The notes: generated from the sequence alone by a model not told the origin. Positions 9,698 to 18,813 are shown, numbered from the stretch's first letter. The stretch: 64,000 nt of DNA from Chengkuizengella sp. SCS-71B (GCF_040100845.1 NZ_JAZHSH010000001.1:2340501-2404500), one strand, 5' to 3'. Made by a program: numbers and translations.

Positions 9698-10320
9698 GAG
9701 GGCATCACCAGCTTTTGTCCAGGGTAAATAAGGTTTGGATTGTTACCTATAACCCCTTTGTTTAACTGATAAATTTCAGACCAACGAGGACCTGAGCCAA
9801 GTTCCTTTTTAGCAATGCGATATAGGGAATCACCTGATTTAACTACATAGATAGAGGAGGTTTTTTTTGTATCGGATCGATTAGTTGTCTGTTTTAACGT
9901 ATTCACTTGTTTGATACTGACTTCTCTCCATTCTCTACAAGTTAAATCATAATAAATGTCCCCTGGCTCCCCTCCTTTGTATGTAGTGGTAAAACCATCT
10001 ATGAATACCAACATGCTTAAATCAATTTGTGAAATGACAAGTCGAACGGGCTTTTTTGATTCAATCCAGCCATTTAGCATTGTTGTAGCTTCAAGTGGAG
10101 TAGGAAAGTCCTTATATTGACAATAACTTTCATCATAATAAAGTGGGAAAAAAGAGGAGAAGCTGATTTCATCGATTTTTTTGCCTTTTGGAAAATCTAC
10201 TTCTCCTTTAGTTATAAACTGAATCGTTTCTTTATGCTGCTGATGACGAACCGTAAGTTGACTCGGTGATACAGGAAGTCTAAGTTCGCCACCATTAGGT
10301 TCAATAAATATAAAATCCAC
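9694..10320 (-). CDS. xkdP: LysM-domain tail protein, XkdP-like
   Basis: A 208-residue protein. The N-terminal 150 residues are XkdP-like and begin with MDFIFIEPNGGELRLPVSPS. The C-terminal 50 residues form one LysM motif (YVVKSGDSLYRIAKKELG to NLIYPGQKLVMPS). LysM binds peptidoglycan, but in contractile tails this family (gp53-like) sits at the tube-baseplate junction, so structural use is more likely than wall binding. It lies between the tape measure and hub genes, as in PBSX. Confidence 0.88.
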   Translation of the reverse strand: MDFIFIEPNGGELRLPVSPSQLTVRHQQHKETIQFITKGEVDFPKGKKIDEISFSSFFPLYYDESYCQYKDFPTPLEATTMLNGWIESKKPVRLVISQIDLSMLVFIDGFTTTYKGGEPGDIYYDLTCREWREVSIKQVNTLKQTTNRSDTKKTSSIYVVKSGDSLYRIAKKELGSGPRWSEIYQLNKGVIGNNPNLIYPGQKLVMPS

Positions 10321-10358
10321 CTAATCACTTCCTTTATGGGATGGTTCAAAAATTCCCC

Positions 10359-12791
10359 TTATGCCGTATTTTCAATCACTTTTTTGATTTCTATTGCAAA
10401 CCTTTGACCAGCTTCTTGTGCAATTTCATCGTAATTGATTTCTGAACTTTGTTTCATTGTGAAGCTTTCAACATTGATTTCAATATTCAACCCTTTTTCT
10501 TGATAAACATTGACGTTATCCTTTTCTAAAGATGCATTTACAGACTGTATGTTTAGATAAGGGTTTTGTTTAGGATCATGAGAAAAAGGCAGAACATTGT
10601 TCTCGTTGATAAAAGGAGATAGATTTGGAGTTAACGGGTACTTTGCTCTTTGTTTTGGAATAGTAGGAGTCGTAGGAAAAGGTATAACGTTATTTGTATT
10701 TGTATTTGGAATGTTAACGTTAGATTGTGGGGTTGATTTCATTAAAGCATCGATTTGATTCATCCAATAAGAAACAGAATGATAAGCTTCTCTAACATGG
10801 TTTGAAATCGAACCTTTTATTTCGTTCCAAATTGTATCCGTTTGAGCTTGCAGTTTGCTCCAATGTTTCCCGATTGTCTCATCGATTTTGTTTATATTGT
10901 TAGTAACGGTTTCTTTCATACCACTCCAATGTTCATCAAATGCATTCGGCAGTTCTTTAAAATTTGAAACAAGGTTGCTGACCATTTCAGTTGTTTTCTC
11001 TGTTGCAGTATTTTTCATTTTGTTTATTTGACTCATCACATGTTTCGTATCGATATTGCCGATCTTTTCTCCGATCCAACCTCCTGCTTTTTCTCCTAGA
11101 AGTCCACCAAAATGATACCCTGCAACAGCTCCGATGGGTCCTAAAACTGGTCCAGCACCAGGAATAGCGGATAACGCACCGCCTCCAATTGTACCTATTA
11201 CACCACCAGAAATATTTCCAACTACTTGTCCAATCTTTTTCGGTCTTTCATTTTTAGGTGTCTCCATAACTTCTTTGATTCCAATACCTGCTGTAATGCC
11301 AGTAGAGAGGATTCCTAATCCTTTAGAGAATCTTTTAAATTTTGTCCACTTTGATTTGGTATTCGGATTCTTTTGTAAATCTTTGTTTTCCAGATTTTTA
11401 AACACTTCTTCCATTCCTGTTGCTGCGTACCCTAAGAACGAGTTCATACTTTTAAGAGAATCGGATTTATCACTCATTCCTTTTATTCCGATAATTGAAC
11501 CTGCTAGTGTTCCAAGTACTTTTTTAGAGGAAGAGGGTGAATTTTTAATTGAAGACAACTTACTTCTCGTTGTTTTTGGGATTTTGTTAAATAAATTTTT
11601 TCCTTTGTCAAAGAAACCGCCTACCTTGGTTTTTGCAAACTCACCTATTTTTGAACCTATCTTACTTCCACCAATTGCACCAACTGCACCACCTATCAAC
11701 CCACCTGCGGCAGCACCAATTGCAGTTCCTGCTCCTGGGATAATGGAACCAATCGCACCACCGATCATAATTCCTGCTTTTGCACCTACTAAACCACCTG
11801 CTGCACTTCCAACTATGTCTCCCGTAACTTTAGCTCTTTCTCCTTTTTTAGCGTTTATAAGGTCTTTGATTCCCATAGCTACATTTAAAGGAGCAGAAGC
11901 TTTACCAAGAAATTTACTTCCTTTGGAAGCAATTCTCTTTAATTTGGATGGGATTTTCATTTTTGAAGAAAGGGTTGGCAGCTTTTTAGTAGATTGAGAA
12001 GGTATATTTTTTTGAGATGGCTTAGTGAGTTGTTTTGAAGAACGTGACTTCAGATTTTTTTTCTTGGTAGAACGTTTAGATTTTTTATTTGGGATGGCTA
12101 TTTCATTTAAAGCGAAGTCTGCTATCATTTCGATTCTTTCATCCGGAGAAGCATTTATAAAATCAACTGCTCGATCCATCACATCTATTGGATTAAAATC
12201 TATCGATTTTTTACCTTTAACATTTCGGTTTCTCTTTTTATTTTTTTTAGAATTCCTAATCGATTTAGATGGGGTTCTTCTTTTAGATGATCTTTGTTTC
12301 TTACCTCTTGTAGAAGTTGATCTGGATGAATCTAAGGATGCAGATGGAGTAAAGATTTCTTCTGTTTCGATCACTTGTTTGATCTTTAATTCTTTAGGTA
12401 AGCTAGCAAGCTCTTTTTTCATGTTTTGTAAAGTTTTTAAGGCATCACCAGATAGATCGACTACCACATTCCATGTTTTAGATGAAAGATCCGTTGCTTT
12501 TTGTTCAATTTCCTCCAATGACCCCGTTACATTGTTTACTAATTCAATTGTAGGGCGGATGCTGCTTCCTTCAAGTTTTAACAGTGAGCTCTGAATATGT
12601 TCAAAAATGAATGTGAAACGATCTTCGATGGTGAATTCAATATCAACAGATGACCTAGATAAGTTTTGAACCCTACGTTCTGTGCGTTCAAAAAATCGAG
12701 TAAGTCGTTCTTCCGTTTGTTCAATACTTTGAATGATCTCTTCATCATTTAAGTCTATTATAATTTCGTTATTGACCAGTGTTATCACCAC
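10359..12791 (-). CDS. tape measure protein of contractile module R (810 aa)
   Basis: Long protein between the frameshifted chaperone and the LysM protein, the tape-measure position (xkdO in PBSX). Residues 1-120 are coiled-coil. Residues 130-290 are very rich in Lys/Arg/Ser. Two glycine-zipper blocks follow (around residues 320-385 and 510-575, with GGLVGAKAGIMIGGAIGS-type repeats) that could insert in a membrane. A Trp-containing helical part and a beta tail finish the protein. Tape measures set tail length and may be ejected on contraction. The start chosen is GTG at 12791, preceded by AGAGGTG-type purines and overlapping the frameshift extension of the chaperone by 23 bases. Confidence 0.8.
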   Translation of the reverse strand: MVITLVNNEIIIDLNDEEIIQSIEQTEERLTRFFERTERRVQNLSRSSVDIEFTIEDRFTFIFEHIQSSLLKLEGSSIRPTIELVNNVTGSLEEIEQKATDLSSKTWNVVVDLSGDALKTLQNMKKELASLPKELKIKQVIETEEIFTPSASLDSSRSTSTRGKKQRSSKRRTPSKSIRNSKKNKKRNRNVKGKKSIDFNPIDVMDRAVDFINASPDERIEMIADFALNEIAIPNKKSKRSTKKKNLKSRSSKQLTKPSQKNIPSQSTKKLPTLSSKMKIPSKLKRIASKGSKFLGKASAPLNVAMGIKDLINAKKGERAKVTGDIVGSAAGGLVGAKAGIMIGGAIGSIIPGAGTAIGAAAGGLIGGAVGAIGGSKIGSKIGEFAKTKVGGFFDKGKNLFNKIPKTTRSKLSSIKNSPSSSKKVLGTLAGSIIGIKGMSDKSDSLKSMNSFLGYAATGMEEVFKNLENKDLQKNPNTKSKWTKFKRFSKGLGILSTGITAGIGIKEVMETPKNERPKKIGQVVGNISGGVIGTIGGGALSAIPGAGPVLGPIGAVAGYHFGGLLGEKAGGWIGEKIGNIDTKHVMSQINKMKNTATEKTTEMVSNLVSNFKELPNAFDEHWSGMKETVTNNINKIDETIGKHWSKLQAQTDTIWNEIKGSISNHVREAYHSVSYWMNQIDALMKSTPQSNVNIPNTNTNNVIPFPTTPTIPKQRAKYPLTPNLSPFINENNVLPFSHDPKQNPYLNIQSVNASLEKDNVNVYQEKGLNIEINVESFTMKQSSEINYDEIAQEAGQRFAIEIKKVIENTA

Positions 12792-12950
12792 CTCTACTAG
12801 CCTGATTATTTTCTAAGTCATAACGTAAAGCTTCAAAAATAAATCTTTTTTCAGATATAGGAAGCGCCCAAATTTCTGCGGGCGTCTTTCCTAAAGCTTT
12901 TGCTGATTCCCAAACGAGGAAGATTAATCCCCGTTTGTTTAGAAGTTTTT
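12769..12950 (-). CDS. -1 frameshift extension of the XkdN chaperone (gpT-like part)
   Basis: After the A AAA AAC site at 12951-12945, the -1 frame stays open for 58 codons to a TAA at 12771-12769. It would make a fusion of about 203 residues. The extension begins L L N K R G L I F L V W E S A and includes GKTPAEIWALPISEKRFIFEA and LRYDLEN. That composition (Trp and acidic helix, no start codon of its own) fits the T part of G/GT tail chaperones. It ends inside the start of the tape-measure gene. Expression by frameshifting is inferred from signal, open frame and gene position. Confidence 0.75.
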
Positions 12951-12951
12951 T
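12911..12951 (-). promoter_or_regulatory. -1 ribosomal frameshift signal: slippery site plus hairpin (module R)
   Basis: Seen directly: heptamer A AAA AAC at 12951-12945 in the correct phase, a 7-base spacer, then a stem with arms CAAACGGGGA (12937-12928) and TCCTCGTTTG (12920-12911) around a 7-base loop. The stem has ten pairs including one G-U. Purine runs GAAGAGG upstream of the site could act as an internal Shine-Dalgarno stimulator, as in dnaX. The zero frame stops two codons after the heptamer. Confidence 0.82.
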
Positions 12952-13379
12952 ACCTCTTCTACCTCTTCAGGTTCATCAAAATAAGCAGATAATTCTAATA
13001 CAACATCTACAAGTGAATTAATTTCTCCTGGCAGCAGTGCTCTCTTGATAACTTGTTCTGCAGCTGAAGCTTTATACTTGTCAAGGAGGGCTGGGTGATC
13101 CCATTTCACGTTTGAATCCCCACCAATGGCGATGGTAGAAGCGTTAATTAAAGCTCTGGAATATCTAGCTCGATCTAACTCTCTTTCTTCTTTTCCACGA
13201 TTCATTTTTACTTCGGTATATCTTCTTTCTAAATCTTCAATTTGCTGTTCTTTGAGTCCACGCATTAAAAAAGACAACCCTAGTCTTGGAATTCGGATTG
13301 TCTTCTCTGGTAAATTCTCACTTGCTGTTAATAGTTTGTTTAGAATGTCATTTTCATTAAATTGAACTTGTTCACTCAT
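12939..13379 (-). CDS. xkdN: tail assembly chaperone, XkdN-like (zero-frame product)
   Basis: A 146-residue protein directly after the tube gene, the position and length of XkdN. Motifs include an N-terminal NENDILNKLLTASENLPE helix and the centre LSFLMRGLKEQQIEDLERRY, typical of the DUF1789/XkdN family. It coats the tape measure during tail assembly, as gpG does in phage lambda. The last codons are GTA AAA AAC TTC TAA and contain an in-frame slippery site, so a second, longer product is expected (see the extension entry). A good ribosome binding site stands before the ATG. Confidence 0.85.
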   Translation of the reverse strand: MSEQVQFNENDILNKLLTASENLPEKTIRIPRLGLSFLMRGLKEQQIEDLERRYTEVKMNRGKEERELDRARYSRALINASTIAIGGDSNVKWDHPALLDKYKASAAEQVIKRALLPGEINSLVDVVLELSAYFDEPEEVEEVKNF

Positions 13380-13409
13380 CCTAACACCCTCCTATTTTTT
13401 TAGTTATAA

Positions 13410-13844
13410 TTAAACTGCTTCGATTGGATCTAAAACTTCAAATCCACTAAACTTAAATGGAATTTCTTCCTTAACGATCTCGCCAACTTTCCAGTTTGCT
13501 AAAAAGATTTTATCAAATTTTACATTTTTCAAACGGACACGCTCATGCCCATGTGCTTCTGGATCATCTAATTTTGAAATCAGTTCTGTTTTTGTAGGTA
13601 CACCTCTTGGACCTTCTGCCCAACTATGGGATTGAATCATGTCAGATGTTACTTTGAAACCAGTGATCGTACCTGATCCAGCAATAGAAGTTAGTTTATA
13701 ATGTTTCCAGCGGTCCCCAGATAATTTGACATCGGCGTATTCTAAAGTTACTTCTGCGGTTACACCATCTACGTTTTGTTGATGTGCACCATCTTCCCAT
13801 AATTCGCCGTATGTACCATTTATTAAACGTTCAGATTCTAACAT
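13410..13844 (-). CDS. xkdM: contractile-tail tube protein, XkdM-like
   Basis: A 144-residue protein following the sheath gene. It has the XkdM hallmark start MLESERLINGTYGELWEDG and the beta-rich body with LSGDRWKHYKLTSIAGSGTI and KFSGFEVLDPIEAV at the end. XkdM forms the inner tube through which the tape measure is threaded. A GGAGGAAAAG ribosome binding site precedes the ATG. Length equals the family's usual length. Confidence 0.92.
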   Translation of the reverse strand: MLESERLINGTYGELWEDGAHQQNVDGVTAEVTLEYADVKLSGDRWKHYKLTSIAGSGTITGFKVTSDMIQSHSWAEGPRGVPTKTELISKLDDPEAHGHERVRLKNVKFDKIFLANWKVGEIVKEEIPFKFSGFEVLDPIEAV

Positions 13845-13863
13845 TCAACTTTTCCTCCTTTTA

Positions 13864-15285
13864 TTACACATTACCTGTGCCATAGATTTTTTCCATCATG
13901 TCTACGATTGTTGCTTCCCATTTCCAATAAAACTCATCACCGTTTGCTCCAGTTTGTTTATCTTGATCTACCTCTACGGTAAAGTCATTAATAAGTCCTG
14001 CTTGAACGAGTGTTTCAAAATATTGTTTACGACTGGATAAAAAGGCAGCTTGTCCATCTTCGTTATTGGCTAGTTTTCCTACAATGTTATCTTGATCATA
14101 AGATGATGTATCTGTTTTGATTGCATCCATGACACGAACAGCTTTACACTTTTTGAATGAGTTATTCTGTTCTCCATTAAGTGAAGTTAAAGTGTTGATC
14201 CCTTGCTCGATTACAACCTTCTCACCATCATGAACTAAAACGATTGTTCCAGCTTGCAATGCACTCACAACTTGATTGTGTGTTAAACGTGGAGATACGT
14301 CTTCAAAAGGTGTCACAGCATACGTCAAGCTTTCACGTAAAGATTGTCCAGCATTTAGTCCTGCAATAAAACATGCTACCTTGGCACTGGAATACAATTT
14401 TCCGTCTAACTTCGCACTAACCCCTACATTTTTAATTGCCTCATGGTTATATAAAGCTGAACGGGTATTGGCATTGTTAATGTCAGTATCTTCTGTTAAA
14501 GAACCCCCTAATGATGCTTGCACCATTTTTCCTTCCGTCCTTAAACGATTAATCCAAGCGACTACAGATGTTTTCAACGCTGCATCCTCTGCGCCATCTA
14601 ATGTAAATTCATTAAAATCGTTGGCTTCAAAAGCAGAGGTTGCTGTGATATAGTCTGCGTTTGTGATAGCAGACACACCTGCATCCCCATTTGCAAGAGA
14701 AATGTTAGCTACATCTTGTAAACCTGTTCCATCTGCTAGTTTCTGTGCTGTAATCCAATTGTTTTCTTTTTCTGCATTTAAGAAATCTACTATTTCATCC
14801 GCAGAGATTGTATTACTCACTGTAAATACATAAAGTTGAGTATTTCCTTCGTATAACACGATGTCTTTACTGTTACTATCTACAAGATTATCTCTTACCG
14901 TTACGTTAAAATCTCTAGTAGTTTCATATTTTGTTTCGAGTTTCACTGTATCTATTGATCCATTACTTAAAGCTACAGAGGCTTTTGCCGCAGAAGAATC
15001 TGCTAATCTGTATGCAAGAACCTTACTTGCTGAACCCAATAATATGAGTCGGATGCACTCATAAGCTGTGAAATCGTCTGTAATGTCACTACCATATGTT
15101 GCAATTAATTCACTTTCACTTGTAATTTCTGCGATTTCTTTTACTGGTCCCCAGTTCGCTTTTACTGGAATTGCTACTACCCCACGTGTCCCAGATTGAA
15201 TTGATCCTAAAGCACGTGCTCTGATGTTCATATATGATCCAGGTCTTACAGGTCTATTCGTTTCACTCCATGTTCCACTTGCCAT
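13864..15285 (-). CDS. xkdK: contractile tail sheath protein, XkdK-like
   Basis: A 473-residue sheath subunit. It starts MASGTWSETNRPVRPGSYMN, followed by FVARALGSIQSGTRGVVAIP-type sheath motif. It carries the late HNQVVSALQAGTIVLVHDGEKVVIEQGINT segment typical of XkdK/gp18-like sheaths. Sheath contraction drives the tube through the target envelope. Its presence shows that this module builds a contractile (R-type) tail. The tube gene follows after 19 bases, and a 67-residue gene ends one base upstream. Confidence 0.93.
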   Translation of the reverse strand: MASGTWSETNRPVRPGSYMNIRARALGSIQSGTRGVVAIPVKANWGPVKEIAEITSESELIATYGSDITDDFTAYECIRLILLGSASKVLAYRLADSSAAKASVALSNGSIDTVKLETKYETTRDFNVTVRDNLVDSNSKDIVLYEGNTQLYVFTVSNTISADEIVDFLNAEKENNWITAQKLADGTGLQDVANISLANGDAGVSAITNADYITATSAFEANDFNEFTLDGAEDAALKTSVVAWINRLRTEGKMVQASLGGSLTEDTDINNANTRSALYNHEAIKNVGVSAKLDGKLYSSAKVACFIAGLNAGQSLRESLTYAVTPFEDVSPRLTHNQVVSALQAGTIVLVHDGEKVVIEQGINTLTSLNGEQNNSFKKCKAVRVMDAIKTDTSSYDQDNIVGKLANNEDGQAAFLSSRKQYFETLVQAGLINDFTVEVDQDKQTGANGDEFYWKWEATIVDMMEKIYGTGNV

Positions 15286-15286
15286 C

Positions 15287-15490
15287 TTACTTCACCACTC
15301 CATTCTTAAAATTTTCAATGTACTGTTCAACTTCTTGTTTTGTATATTGTGCTTGTGACTGACCATGCAACGCGCCTACAACTACTTCGGGATTACAGCC
15401 AAAAATCTGCTTTGACTGCTCAATGAAAATTTGTTTCGGATACATCGCTGCACTTGGTTTCGGTTTAGGTTTGTTTCTTGCTTTCGCCAT
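15287..15490 (-). CDS. small unknown tail-module protein (67 aa)
   Basis: A short gene between the terminator-like protein and the sheath gene. Lys/Pro-rich start (MAKARNKPKPKPSAAMYPKQ), then a helical C-terminal half with EVEQYIENFKNGVVK. Small genes of this size stand before xkdK in other PBSX-like elements, but no function is known to me. A ribosome binding site (GGAGGTGA) precedes the ATG. It ends one base before the sheath start, so it is translationally linked. Confidence 0.65.
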   Translation of the reverse strand: MAKARNKPKPKPSAAMYPKQIFIEQSKQIFGCNPEVVVGALHGQSQAQYTKQEVEQYIENFKNGVVK

Positions 15491-15511
15491 TCATTCACCT
15501 CCTTTACGTAG

Positions 15512-15961
15512 TTAACTTAACGATCCTGTTGATGAAATATGATCCATGGTTTGCACTTCCTCTGTTGGATCACTCACGATTCTAGTCATTGTTATGTTGA
15601 TTTGACCGTTAGTAATTGGATTTTGTTCTAATGAAGCACTTAAATCTTGAATTGTCATATATTTGTTTGTATTCGCATCTATTTGGATTTTCTTGGCTAC
15701 TTTTAGTTGTTGTAATAAATTTACTATGCGAGTGTTTTGTTCTGATAAGGTTTCGTTTATCACATGAGTAACTACGTGTTTCTTCATTAAAAAAGTACGT
15801 TTAGTAACGGGTTCTAATTGGACTTCTGTAACTCTCCATAGTATTGAGGGAGTTGCGTAATCTGGTGGGAGTTCAGTCTGATATACGGTGCTGTCTTGGT
15901 ACAATGTTTTTGTCCAATCTGCTAGTGCAGTTAGCCAAGGGTCGTTTAATTCGGTTGCCAA
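15512..15961 (-). CDS. tail terminator / completion-like protein (149 aa), first gene of module R
   Basis: First gene of the contractile operon. The start is TTG with AAGGAAGTGA upstream. N-terminal helix NDPWLTALADWTKTLYQDS is followed by an alternating alpha/beta pattern (TELPPDYATPSILWRVTEV, then TMTRIVSDPTEEV late), as in small tail-terminator proteins that stop tube growth. In phages this gene follows head-connector genes, but here none precede it. The upstream DNA holds degraded sequence, one copy of the repeated control block and an operator-like element at 15997-16012. Function is inferred from place and fold style. Confidence 0.5.
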   Translation of the reverse strand: MATELNDPWLTALADWTKTLYQDSTVYQTELPPDYATPSILWRVTEVQLEPVTKRTFLMKKHVVTHVINETLSEQNTRIVNLLQQLKVAKKIQIDANTNKYMTIQDLSASLEQNPITNGQINITMTRIVSDPTEEVQTMDHISSTGSLS

Positions 15962-15989
15962 TGGATCACTTCCTTTTTGAGAGCTTGAA

Positions 15990-16100
15990 TATATTTGTTT
16001 TATTTAACACCTTCGTTATCTTTAGAGATAATTAAATTTGTGTTTCTACATTAGTAAGTCAATTTGAAATAAAGATTTGTTAAGTTTGTTGTCATGATTT
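15990..16100 (-). promoter_or_regulatory. control block R: copy of the shared upstream block with operator-like element
   Basis: Homologous to blocks at about 22,990-23,110 and 31,036-31,110. On the minus strand it contains AATTGACTTACT (a -35-like TTGACT at 16062-16057), then GTAGAAACAC, and GTGTTAAATAAAAC at 16010-15997. It ends with AAATATATTC, matching the start of the 117-codon gene in the F1 copy. It is probably the promoter/operator of the contractile operon, although no clear -10 stands at the right spacing. The sequence similarity is seen directly; promoter role is inferred. Confidence 0.5.
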
Positions 16101-16114
16101 ATTAAACATGTAAT

Positions 16115-16400
16115 TACTCGTGCACATTCTTTGCACCGTCTTTAGTACGAGAGTAATTATCCAGTTCTTTACTTTTCTTCACATGCATTTTAGTTACGAC
16201 AAAAAAAGTCGTATTCTTTTACTTTAAGGTTTTGCTTAAAGGAAATAGACTAAGCTAATACAAAAATCACCTGAAGGTTCTACACCTAGAATGACATTAA
16301 TTTTTGTTTTCCTTTTTATGACGCTCTACCTATCCCACTAGCTGTTCAATCCATGTATACGATTTTCAAAGATCAGTCGTCTTCCAAACTCGATACCTCG
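16115..16400 (-). pseudogene. remnant of an IS110-family transposase
   Basis: Three short frames on the minus strand recall IS110-family transposases in the right order. They read DDRGIEFGRRLIFENRIHG (about 16,340-16,400), then KTKINVILGVEPSG (about 16,270-16,320), then VVTKMHVKKSKELDNYSRTK (about 16,135-16,195). The family norm around the last is HVKKSKELDDNSPTK. Stop codons and frame changes separate them, and the catalytic C-terminal half is missing. This is a dead fragment at the junction of the F2 and R tail modules. Confidence 0.65.
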
Positions 16401-16401
16401 G

Positions 16402-16572
16402 TCATCTTTTTTTAATATCGTCAATTCTAAGGTGTGCTGATTTTGCTCTTTGATCTGCAGACTTGGCAATAACATCTAATTCATTTACTAACTTCACTTG
16501 TCAATGATCTAACATTTTAACTGTATGAAACATATCGACAACGATATCTCTAAAATCAACTACTACTCTCAC
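16402..16572 (-). pseudogene. decayed small phage gene with internal stop
   Basis: Starts with a GTG after AAGGGGGAATG and reads about 23 codons (MRVVVDFRDIVVDMFHTVKM) to a TGA at 16503-16501. The same frame then continues QVKLVNELDVIAKSADQRAK and SAHLRIDDIKKR to a second stop. The second half has the style of small helical phage proteins near the lysis genes (XhlA-like), but this is weak. It lies immediately downstream of the F2 fibre, where lysis genes could have stood. Confidence 0.4.
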
Positions 16573-16585
16573 GATTCATTCCCCC

Positions 16586-18808
16586 TTAAAACTTAACCAC
16601 CGTCACTTGATCCCCGTTGACGCTTTTAACCACACCTTTTGCAGACTTATTTCCATCTGCATCGCGTACAGCCTTTGTTACGATATCCACTTCATTGAAT
16701 ATTGAAACTTCACATCCCGTTGAATCACGACGTTGATGTGTAAGTAAATGTTTTCCGTTCCCTAGATCCACCCAATCTTTACCGCCATTAAAACTATCAA
16801 AATCTAAAGTCGTTTTGGCTAGTGGGGTTATTCCAGTTGAAGTCACTTCCAATATTTCAAGTGTTCCTGTGTAAGTGGCATCAGCATTTTTTTTCGCATA
16901 ATAAGCAGCTACTTTTCCCGAATTTAGCAACATAAATCTCGCTTTTTCATAATCCGTCCCGTCTACTTTATATTCTTGTACAAGTGAAACCGATGTACCG
17001 CTAACATAAAGCAGGGAAATATACGCTTCTGAATTTTCTGAATGACCCACTAAAGCTAGTGAGCTACTGACCTTTAACAGATTACTTGAACTGTCCATGT
17101 AGTGGTTAAATGTAAAGGTTGAACCTGCGGACACACTTCTACTACTCGTGCTTAAACTTAAAACTTGAGCAAAGCCATCATCACCATTACTTCCACCGCT
17201 TTTATATGTGATTAGTGCTTTGCTGGATGAAAGTGTTACTAACTCAATGTAAAGACTTTTACTGCTTCTAATTGAGTATTCCGAATAGTGACTTACACTT
17301 GTGGAGGTTGTAGCCGAATACAGAATTTTTCCGCGTGCATAACTAGATCGATCCGTCGAATTATAGGTTAAGACGGCATAAGTATCATTCAAACGACCTA
17401 ACTGTGAGTTTGTGGTTCTCCCCGATTGGTGATAGTATGCACCTCCTGTTCTAAGAGTTGTTCCATCAAGAAGAATCTTTTGCACATAACCAGCGTCTCC
17501 ATTATCATAAGCAACAATATAACTTGTTGTTGTTAATTGTACCGCCGAAAAACCATTGACTCGACCTTCAGCCCAAACAAAATTAGTCACGGACGTTAGA
17601 TTTCCATCTGCATTTAGATCGAAAAGTTCTGCTGACCCATTATGAAGAATTATCATTCGTGTGTCATTCACTTTAAAAACATATCTATTATTAAGACTAC
17701 TAGTTGAAAATTGGTGCGTTGAACTGGCAACTATTCCTTCAGATACATTGATAAGATCACCTTTTCCTACTCCTCCTAGTGGATCAATATAGTTATCATT
17801 TTCGGTGGTATCATTCATTTTAATTCCAGCGCTATACACGCCGTCGGTTAGTTCTTGGAATGTATTGACGCTATCGGCGCCGACGTCCGAAACTGTTCCC
17901 CCTTGGTCAATGATAGCGTTTCGGATCTGATCTTTCCCATCACTGACAGATTGCTTTAAACTTACACCATCTACAATAAAGTCTGGTGCTTCAATTTGTT
18001 TTGTTGAAGTTGTCTTATCTTCTTTGACCGTAAATTCATTCGCACTGGACAACCCATCTTGTTTATAAGATCTTAATTTCATGCTGTTTGAACTTTTATC
18101 CCAAAATAATAATCCCCTATTAAGACTCTCACTGGCATAATCTCTAAACCATAAATGAGCATTAGTACTTTCTCTTTCAGGTTTAACTCTAATTGAGCTA
18201 ATAAAATCATGATGCATTTTTATATTACCATCGTGGAGGAAGTCAATTATACCAGCAACATACTCATAATTACTATCGGTTGATTGTATTCTTAACTTGT
18301 CTTCATAAACATCAAATCTATAATGATTTTCCCCATCTATTGATCTAGCAGGGTTTCCTCCAAACTTCATGGGGAAATCAGGTGATTCAATTATTTGTGG
18401 CTGGGTAAAAGTGTTTTGTTCATTAACTGTGGCTAATTTTTTAAAGTCACTCCACCCTGTATCTGCTCTATATATCCTGTACCAATAACCATTTACACCA
18501 CTAGAATTATCAGTTACATATTGGGTTATACGGTATTGAGAATTTGTTCTAATTGTCTGTACTACGATTAAATTAGCAGGATAGCCCATTGAAACACCAT
18601 CTGATGTTTGAAAATAACTTAAACCTTCTGGGTATTCTGTACCCGTAATATTGGCGTCTTGTTCACTAATCTCTTGTATTTTAGCTTTTTCAATTAACTC
18701 CTCAATGTTACTATGAGCCTCCTCAATCCCATCCCCAATCTTATTCAACTCCTCAGCGGAAATACCAGGAGCACTACCATTTACAAACGTAGTTTTTGTA
18801 TAAGCCAT
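16586..18808 (-). CDS. tail fibre of module F2 (740 aa)
   Basis: The start MAYTKTTFVNGSAPGISAEE begins after GGAAGGGCGTG; an earlier in-frame ATG at 18817 lacks a good site. Residues 15-50 are a short coiled coil. Residues 50-125 resemble the pyocin-knob attachment domain (YFQTSDGVSMGYPANL to YWYRIYRADTGWSDFKK). A middle peptidase-like/beta region follows, then a VSDGKDQIRNAIIDQGGTVS module also found in the F1 fibre. The last 380 residues are repeats of about 45-50 residues with YNSTDRSS- and SSSKALITYKSG-like blades, suggesting a beta-propeller. Probably receptor-binding. Confidence 0.7.
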   Translation of the reverse strand: MAYTKTTFVNGSAPGISAEELNKIGDGIEEAHSNIEELIEKAKIQEISEQDANITGTEYPEGLSYFQTSDGVSMGYPANLIVVQTIRTNSQYRITQYVTDNSSGVNGYWYRIYRADTGWSDFKKLATVNEQNTFTQPQIIESPDFPMKFGGNPARSIDGENHYRFDVYEDKLRIQSTDSNYEYVAGIIDFLHDGNIKMHHDFISSIRVKPERESTNAHLWFRDYASESLNRGLLFWDKSSNSMKLRSYKQDGLSSANEFTVKEDKTTSTKQIEAPDFIVDGVSLKQSVSDGKDQIRNAIIDQGGTVSDVGADSVNTFQELTDGVYSAGIKMNDTTENDNYIDPLGGVGKGDLINVSEGIVASSTHQFSTSSLNNRYVFKVNDTRMIILHNGSAELFDLNADGNLTSVTNFVWAEGRVNGFSAVQLTTTSYIVAYDNGDAGYVQKILLDGTTLRTGGAYYHQSGRTTNSQLGRLNDTYAVLTYNSTDRSSYARGKILYSATTSTSVSHYSEYSIRSSKSLYIELVTLSSSKALITYKSGGSNGDDGFAQVLSLSTSSRSVSAGSTFTFNHYMDSSSNLLKVSSSLALVGHSENSEAYISLLYVSGTSVSLVQEYKVDGTDYEKARFMLLNSGKVAAYYAKKNADATYTGTLEILEVTSTGITPLAKTTLDFDSFNGGKDWVDLGNGKHLLTHQRRDSTGCEVSIFNEVDIVTKAVRDADGNKSAKGVVKSVNGDQVTVVKF

Positions 18809-18813
18809 GTTTA

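Noticed and set aside
11134-11997. Plus-strand frame of 287 codons inside the contractile tape measure, Pro/Ile-rich
   Set aside because: It is the antisense of the glycine-zipper repeats of the tape measure; repetitive composition produces a long shadow frame.
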